A DNA stretch of 64,000 nucleotides from NCBI GenBank assembly GCA_937925655.1, contig CALAMC010000067.1:13173-77172 (forward strand), given 5' to 3'. The translations under genes and the position numbers were made by a program. Origin of the DNA: an uncultured candidate division Zixibacteria bacterium. GTDB lineage: Bacteria > Zixibacteria > MSB-5A5 > GN15 > PGXB01. Below, piece by piece: positions 60,582 to 64,000 of the stretch (position 1 is its first letter; the number at the start of each line of letters is the position of its first letter). The notes beneath the pieces were generated by a model that made no database searches, was not told where the DNA came from, and was given only the letters and a program-made list of their open reading frames with translations.

Positions 60582-63110
60582 ATGAATAACAAAAAATTAT
60601 TATTACATTTCGCGATATTGGCGTTGGCATTCGGCCTGATAACACAGAGCGCAATGGCCGGTATTGTCAAACGATTCAATCCCGAGGAGAACAAGCAGGA
60701 TCTGCTTCTGCTTGGGTTCGGGGAACTGACCATGAATGCCTTCAATGTCAGTGGCAATACTGCAGCGTTCGAGGCCGGCAATCCCGATTATGACGAGGAT
60801 TTTGCCGCCAATTACCGGGCATCACTTCTGGCTAACGGTAATATCAACCGCAAGTTTTTTATCGACGGCACAATCGTATACGATTCAAGACTCGAAAATG
60901 AATATCGCACGAACGACCCACGCTTATATCGTTTGCGCCTGTCGATGAGGTCGACCGAACCGTTCTGGGACGGCTGGCGTTTCACCGGTCAGGGTTACTA
61001 CGATCCCCAGCGGCTATGGGAATACGGCAATCTTGACAAGCGCCTGTTATATCAGCCGCAGGTGCCATCACGGCTGGAAATGACGGCTCGCCTGGAATCG
61101 GACAAGCACGGTTATGTCGAAGGCGGGACGATTCATCCGAGTTTTGGCGATAATCAGTTTACTCTGAATAACCGGTCGATGTTCGGTGCATTTGCCAACC
61201 TGTATGATCGCGCGGTGGGTATTGAGGCAGTCGGCGGCAAGCTCGAAGGCAAGGAATTCCGCGAGGGAACTGTGGCCGGCATCAGGGCCAACGGCACTAC
61301 GGGGCCATACGACCTGACTTTCGCGCCGCTGGTCAGTGGCAGTGAAGAAGTTAAAATCGAAGTTCGTGACCGATTCAATGAAACGACGGTGTTATCATCG
61401 CAAACCCTGGTCAGAGATATCGATTACGATATCGATTATGACCGGGGCCGCGTGATGCTGTTCACCCCGGTGGCCAGCGAGACGATCGAATCCAATCCCA
61501 TATATATAGTCATCACCTATGATTATACCCGCGATGCCAACGATGATTTAGCCGGGGCGCGGGTGCGGCTGACCCCGGATGAGAATATCGAAATCGGCGG
61601 GGCATACCTGCACCGATTTGTCGACGATAAAGCGGTCGGAGCAGGTATCGATGAGCCCGAAGAGCTGTTCGCCGGCGATTTCAAAATCACCGATGAAAAA
61701 TGGGGTGAAGCCTATGTGGAAGTAGCCGGGTCGCAAAAGGAAAACGACAGCGACAGCTATCCGGCTTTGCGGGCGGGAGTGACGGCCACGCCGCTTGAAA
61801 ACCTGAAGCTGACTGGGAACTTCCAGAGTATCGACGATCAATTCCGGTCGTTTACCAACAGCGATCTGGACCCCGTGAAAAATCAACGGCGTCTGGGTCT
61901 GGGAGGTCAATATGATTTAACCTCCAGACAGCAGTTACGGGCGGGTTTTGCACAAATCCGGACTATCGATTCGGCCGGTGATTACAATTATTATGAGGGC
62001 GAGCGTGACGAGAAAATAATTTCTGCCGGATATTCAAATAAAGTCATCAAGCAATTCGGATTTGATCTGGGTTTCGAGCGCCGCGATATTGAAAATATGA
62101 GCAATCCCTCAACCGAGGATACCTATCAGAACCGGGCCATCGTGAACCTTGGCGGCTATCAGGACTCGCTGAATTTTATCGGACGGCTGGATTATGGATT
62201 GCATCTGGAGCATATCGCATTCAGGAACAACAATGATTCGGGAGGGGCCAACACCAATACCGAACAGGTGGCGTTGAGCCTTGCCGCCACGCCGCGCGGC
62301 GGTTACCGCTTCAGTTTGTCACAAAAAATGGATTTGCGCAAGGACCGGGACCAAAATATTTATGATGACCGCAAAGATGTCACCCTGGCCCAGATTCGTG
62401 TTCAGCCTCACCGTAATCTAAGCGCTCTGCTGACCGGAGAATACAAAAGATATTCCATTCCCGGAAGTAATTTCAATCTCTGGCCGGACGATCCGACCCG
62501 GATCGAACGGGCGGGCAATTTTGCGATTGAATATATTCCCGTGAATAAAATCAAGGCCCTGGGTAAATTCGGGCGGTATGAGGACCATGTTTACTCGAAC
62601 CGGCCATGCTTGGAGACATACGATGATTTTGCCCTGGCCCAGCTGACGTATTTTCATACTCATCACCTGTCATTTAACGCCGAAAGCGAGTTTCGCCATC
62701 GAACGCAAAAAGACAGTGTAAAGCACTATGACAAGATCTGGGACCTGGGCCTCAAAGTTAACTGGAATCGCGACCGGTTTACCGAGCTTACGGCCGGTAT
62801 GATACGAAGATGGCAGATTGACCGCGACCCACCTCTGGAGAAAATCACTTCGGAGTCATACATATTACTTTTCAGCGGAGCCGTGGGATTGGGCAAGGGC
62901 TTTTTCACGCGCGGCTCGGTTAAAAGTATCATGCTGGGCGAAACCATCGAGGACGAAAAGACCCACACGATTCTGGAGCTGGGTTACGAAAACGCGCAGT
63001 GGTTCAGAATTTCCGGTGGGTATGAGCGAATAGAAAGCGACCCGGATGATTACCCCGACCGCTATTATCGCGGTCAGGGCGGTTTCATTCGATTGGTCGG
63101 GAAATTTTAG
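60582..63110 (+). CDS. Outer-membrane beta-barrel protein with N-terminal beta-rich domain
   Basis: This 842-residue exported protein has a signal peptide (about 1-26, QSAMA). The N-terminal 130 residues describe a barrel-like segment (YRASLLANGNINRKFFIDGTIVYDSRLE). A small Ig-like insert follows (VKIEVRDRFNETTVLSSQTLVRDIDYDIDYDRG). A long series of alternating aromatic/polar strands runs to the end, which closes with an aromatic residue (FIRLVGKF), as outer-membrane barrels do. No TonB box or plug domain was seen. The start is ATG 60582; a TTG 15 bases earlier extends the frame without a better ribosome site. It lies 11 bases ahead of the DUF11 gene, so the two are probably cotranscribed. 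Confidence 0.8.
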   Translation: MNNKKLLLHFAILALAFGLITQSAMAGIVKRFNPEENKQDLLLLGFGELTMNAFNVSGNTAAFEAGNPDYDEDFAANYRASLLANGNINRKFFIDGTIVYDSRLENEYRTNDPRLYRLRLSMRSTEPFWDGWRFTGQGYYDPQRLWEYGNLDKRLLYQPQVPSRLEMTARLESDKHGYVEGGTIHPSFGDNQFTLNNRSMFGAFANLYDRAVGIEAVGGKLEGKEFREGTVAGIRANGTTGPYDLTFAPLVSGSEEVKIEVRDRFNETTVLSSQTLVRDIDYDIDYDRGRVMLFTPVASETIESNPIYIVITYDYTRDANDDLAGARVRLTPDENIEIGGAYLHRFVDDKAVGAGIDEPEELFAGDFKITDEKWGEAYVEVAGSQKENDSDSYPALRAGVTATPLENLKLTGNFQSIDDQFRSFTNSDLDPVKNQRRLGLGGQYDLTSRQQLRAGFAQIRTIDSAGDYNYYEGERDEKIISAGYSNKVIKQFGFDLGFERRDIENMSNPSTEDTYQNRAIVNLGGYQDSLNFIGRLDYGLHLEHIAFRNNNDSGGANTNTEQVALSLAATPRGGYRFSLSQKMDLRKDRDQNIYDDRKDVTLAQIRVQPHRNLSALLTGEYKRYSIPGSNFNLWPDDPTRIERAGNFAIEYIPVNKIKALGKFGRYEDHVYSNRPCLETYDDFALAQLTYFHTHHLSFNAESEFRHRTQKDSVKHYDKIWDLGLKVNWNRDRFTELTAGMIRRWQIDRDPPLEKITSESYILLFSGAVGLGKGFFTRGSVKSIMLGETIEDEKTHTILELGYENAQWFRISGGYERIESDPDDYPDRYYRGQGGFIRLVGKF

Positions 63111-63121
63111 GAGCGAGGGAT

Positions 63122-64000
63122 ATGACGATGATTAATATCAATATCATGAAGAAAGCAGTCATGTCGGCGCTCCTGATAATTTTCGGGGTGCTGATGATCG
63201 GTCCGGCGGCCGCGGCACAGGATATCCCGCTGATGGCCTGCCCCCCGGACACGGTCGCCATTCAATTAATCAAATACGTTGATTTGACCGAAGCTCATCG
63301 CGGCGATGTCCTGACGTATTTCATTCGTGTTTATAACGGCTCTTCTCTGACGAGCGGGAATATTATCGTTCACGATTATATCCCGGAATTCGCCGATTAT
63401 GTGAATGGTTCGGCCAATTTTCAGGCCGTCTATGATGGTACCGGTGACTGGCTGACCTGGAATCTTCCTCCGCTTGATGCTTATCAAATGCATTTATTGC
63501 GGTTTCAGGTCCGGGTCGAAGACGATGCCCCCATCGGCTCGTTGGTAGTCAATATTGCAAATCAGACTTCACCACACGAAAGCACCAGCAATCCGGTTGA
63601 AACGATTATTATCCCGGATGAATTGCCGTCGCTTCTGACCGTAGCCAAAACGGTTGATAGAAGACTGGCCGACGTAGGGGACACTTTACTATACACGATA
63701 AAAATATTGAATTCGGGATTGACCGATTTTGAAAATATAATTATCCATGACACGATTCCGGTTTACACCGAATATGTGTTGGGAACGGCCGACGGCGACG
63801 CGACCTTTGATCCTGCCGGACCGGTATTAATCTGGAATATAGCCTCCCTCGCCGCGGGTCAGGAAATTTCTTTCACTTTCCGAGTGGTGATAAATGACGG
63901 TAATGCCGCCGGCAACGAAATCCGCAATTTTGCCGACATAATCGCGCCCATCGTCTATCGCTCCAACCCGGCTATAACGCTGGTTGAAATGCCCGACCCG
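63122..64000 (+). CDS. DUF11-repeat surface protein, 3'-truncated by window edge
   Basis: This frame is open from ATG 63122 to the last base (293 codons, no stop). It starts with a signal peptide (about 1-36, GPAAAAQ). Two DUF11-type beta repeats follow: one with GDVLTYFIRVYNGS...YIPEFADYVNGSA, the other with VAKTVDRRLADVGDTLLYTIKILNSG...DTIPVYTEYVLGTA and FTFRVVINDG. DUF11 domains are stalk-like and occur in large surface proteins, so many more repeats are likely beyond the edge. GCGAGGG lies ahead of the ATG, 11 bases after the barrel gene. It may be displayed through or near the barrel protein. Confidence 0.9.
   Translation, partial: MTMININIMKKAVMSALLIIFGVLMIGPAAAAQDIPLMACPPDTVAIQLIKYVDLTEAHRGDVLTYFIRVYNGSSLTSGNIIVHDYIPEFADYVNGSANFQAVYDGTGDWLTWNLPPLDAYQMHLLRFQVRVEDDAPIGSLVVNIANQTSPHESTSNPVETIIIPDELPSLLTVAKTVDRRLADVGDTLLYTIKILNSGLTDFENIIIHDTIPVYTEYVLGTADGDATFDPAGPVLIWNIASLAAGQEISFTFRVVINDGNAAGNEIRNFADIIAPIVYRSNPAITLVEMPDP

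Noticed and set aside
1..64000. tRNA, rRNA, CRISPR arrays, insertion sequences or attachment sites
   Set aside because: None seen in any intergenic gap on either strand by eye; short gaps leave little room, though a covariance search was not possible.

Overview
The window looks like a Gram-negative bacterium of the FCB superphylum, most likely a Zixibacteria-type lineage; this is an inference. The grounds are (i) large secreted proteins ending in a duplicated dockerin-like module with the signature NLLDILFLIDHIYG, (ii) three paralogous secreted proteins ending in a T9SS/FlgD-like C-terminal domain, (iii) GldA/GldF/GldG-like ABC genes, and (iv) outer-membrane beta-barrel, DUF11 and PEP-CTERM proteins. 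No rRNA, tRNA, CRISPR array, insertion sequence or phage gene was seen. Gene density is high and intergenic gaps are short.

Layout. 1-7148 (minus): three tandem paralogues of about 890 residues with C-terminal sorting domains; the leftmost is cut by the window edge. 7402-11056 (minus): a two-gene M16 protease pair, one subunit with the zinc motif and one without it, the latter carrying an extra LolA-like domain. 11337-16784: central carbon genes, with glycogen phosphorylase (minus) divergent from PEP carboxykinase and phosphofructokinase (plus). 16924-22663 (plus): threonine dehydrogenase, an acetyl-CoA-synthetase-like enzyme, a small acyl carrier protein and two 2-amino-3-ketobutyrate CoA ligase paralogues. 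This is the most interesting module, because a carrier protein has no known place in the threonine-to-glycine pathway. 22690-23990 (minus): a SagB-like nitroreductase and a small protein joining a RelA-type Cys/His domain to a winged helix. 24070-31398: a DUF819 membrane protein, a Ser/Thr kinase with TPRs divergent from a GAF-SpoIIE phosphatase, a GT-C membrane glycosyltransferase and a GYD protein. 31469-35638 (minus): a Gld-like ABC system with translationally coupled genes. 35755-38037 (minus): a fused E1 alpha/beta thiamine dehydrogenase with a TTG start.

38203-56502 (minus) is a secretome island of four giant exported proteins: an M36-like metalloprotease, an M14 carboxypeptidase, a C25 gingipain-type cysteine protease and a Cys-rich multidomain protein. 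All end in dockerin-like modules. At least two have promoters of the same form (TTGACA, 16 nt, TATATT), and all four have strong hairpin terminators. 57069-60081 holds two TPR proteins and a PEP-CTERM protein. 60582-64000 starts a surface operon with an outer-membrane barrel and a DUF11 protein that runs off the right edge.

Together the genes suggest a peptide-degrading heterotroph: secreted metallo-, carboxy- and cysteine proteases release amino acids, the tdh/kbl module turns threonine into glycine and acetyl units, and PEPCK, PFK and glycogen phosphorylase link this to sugar storage.
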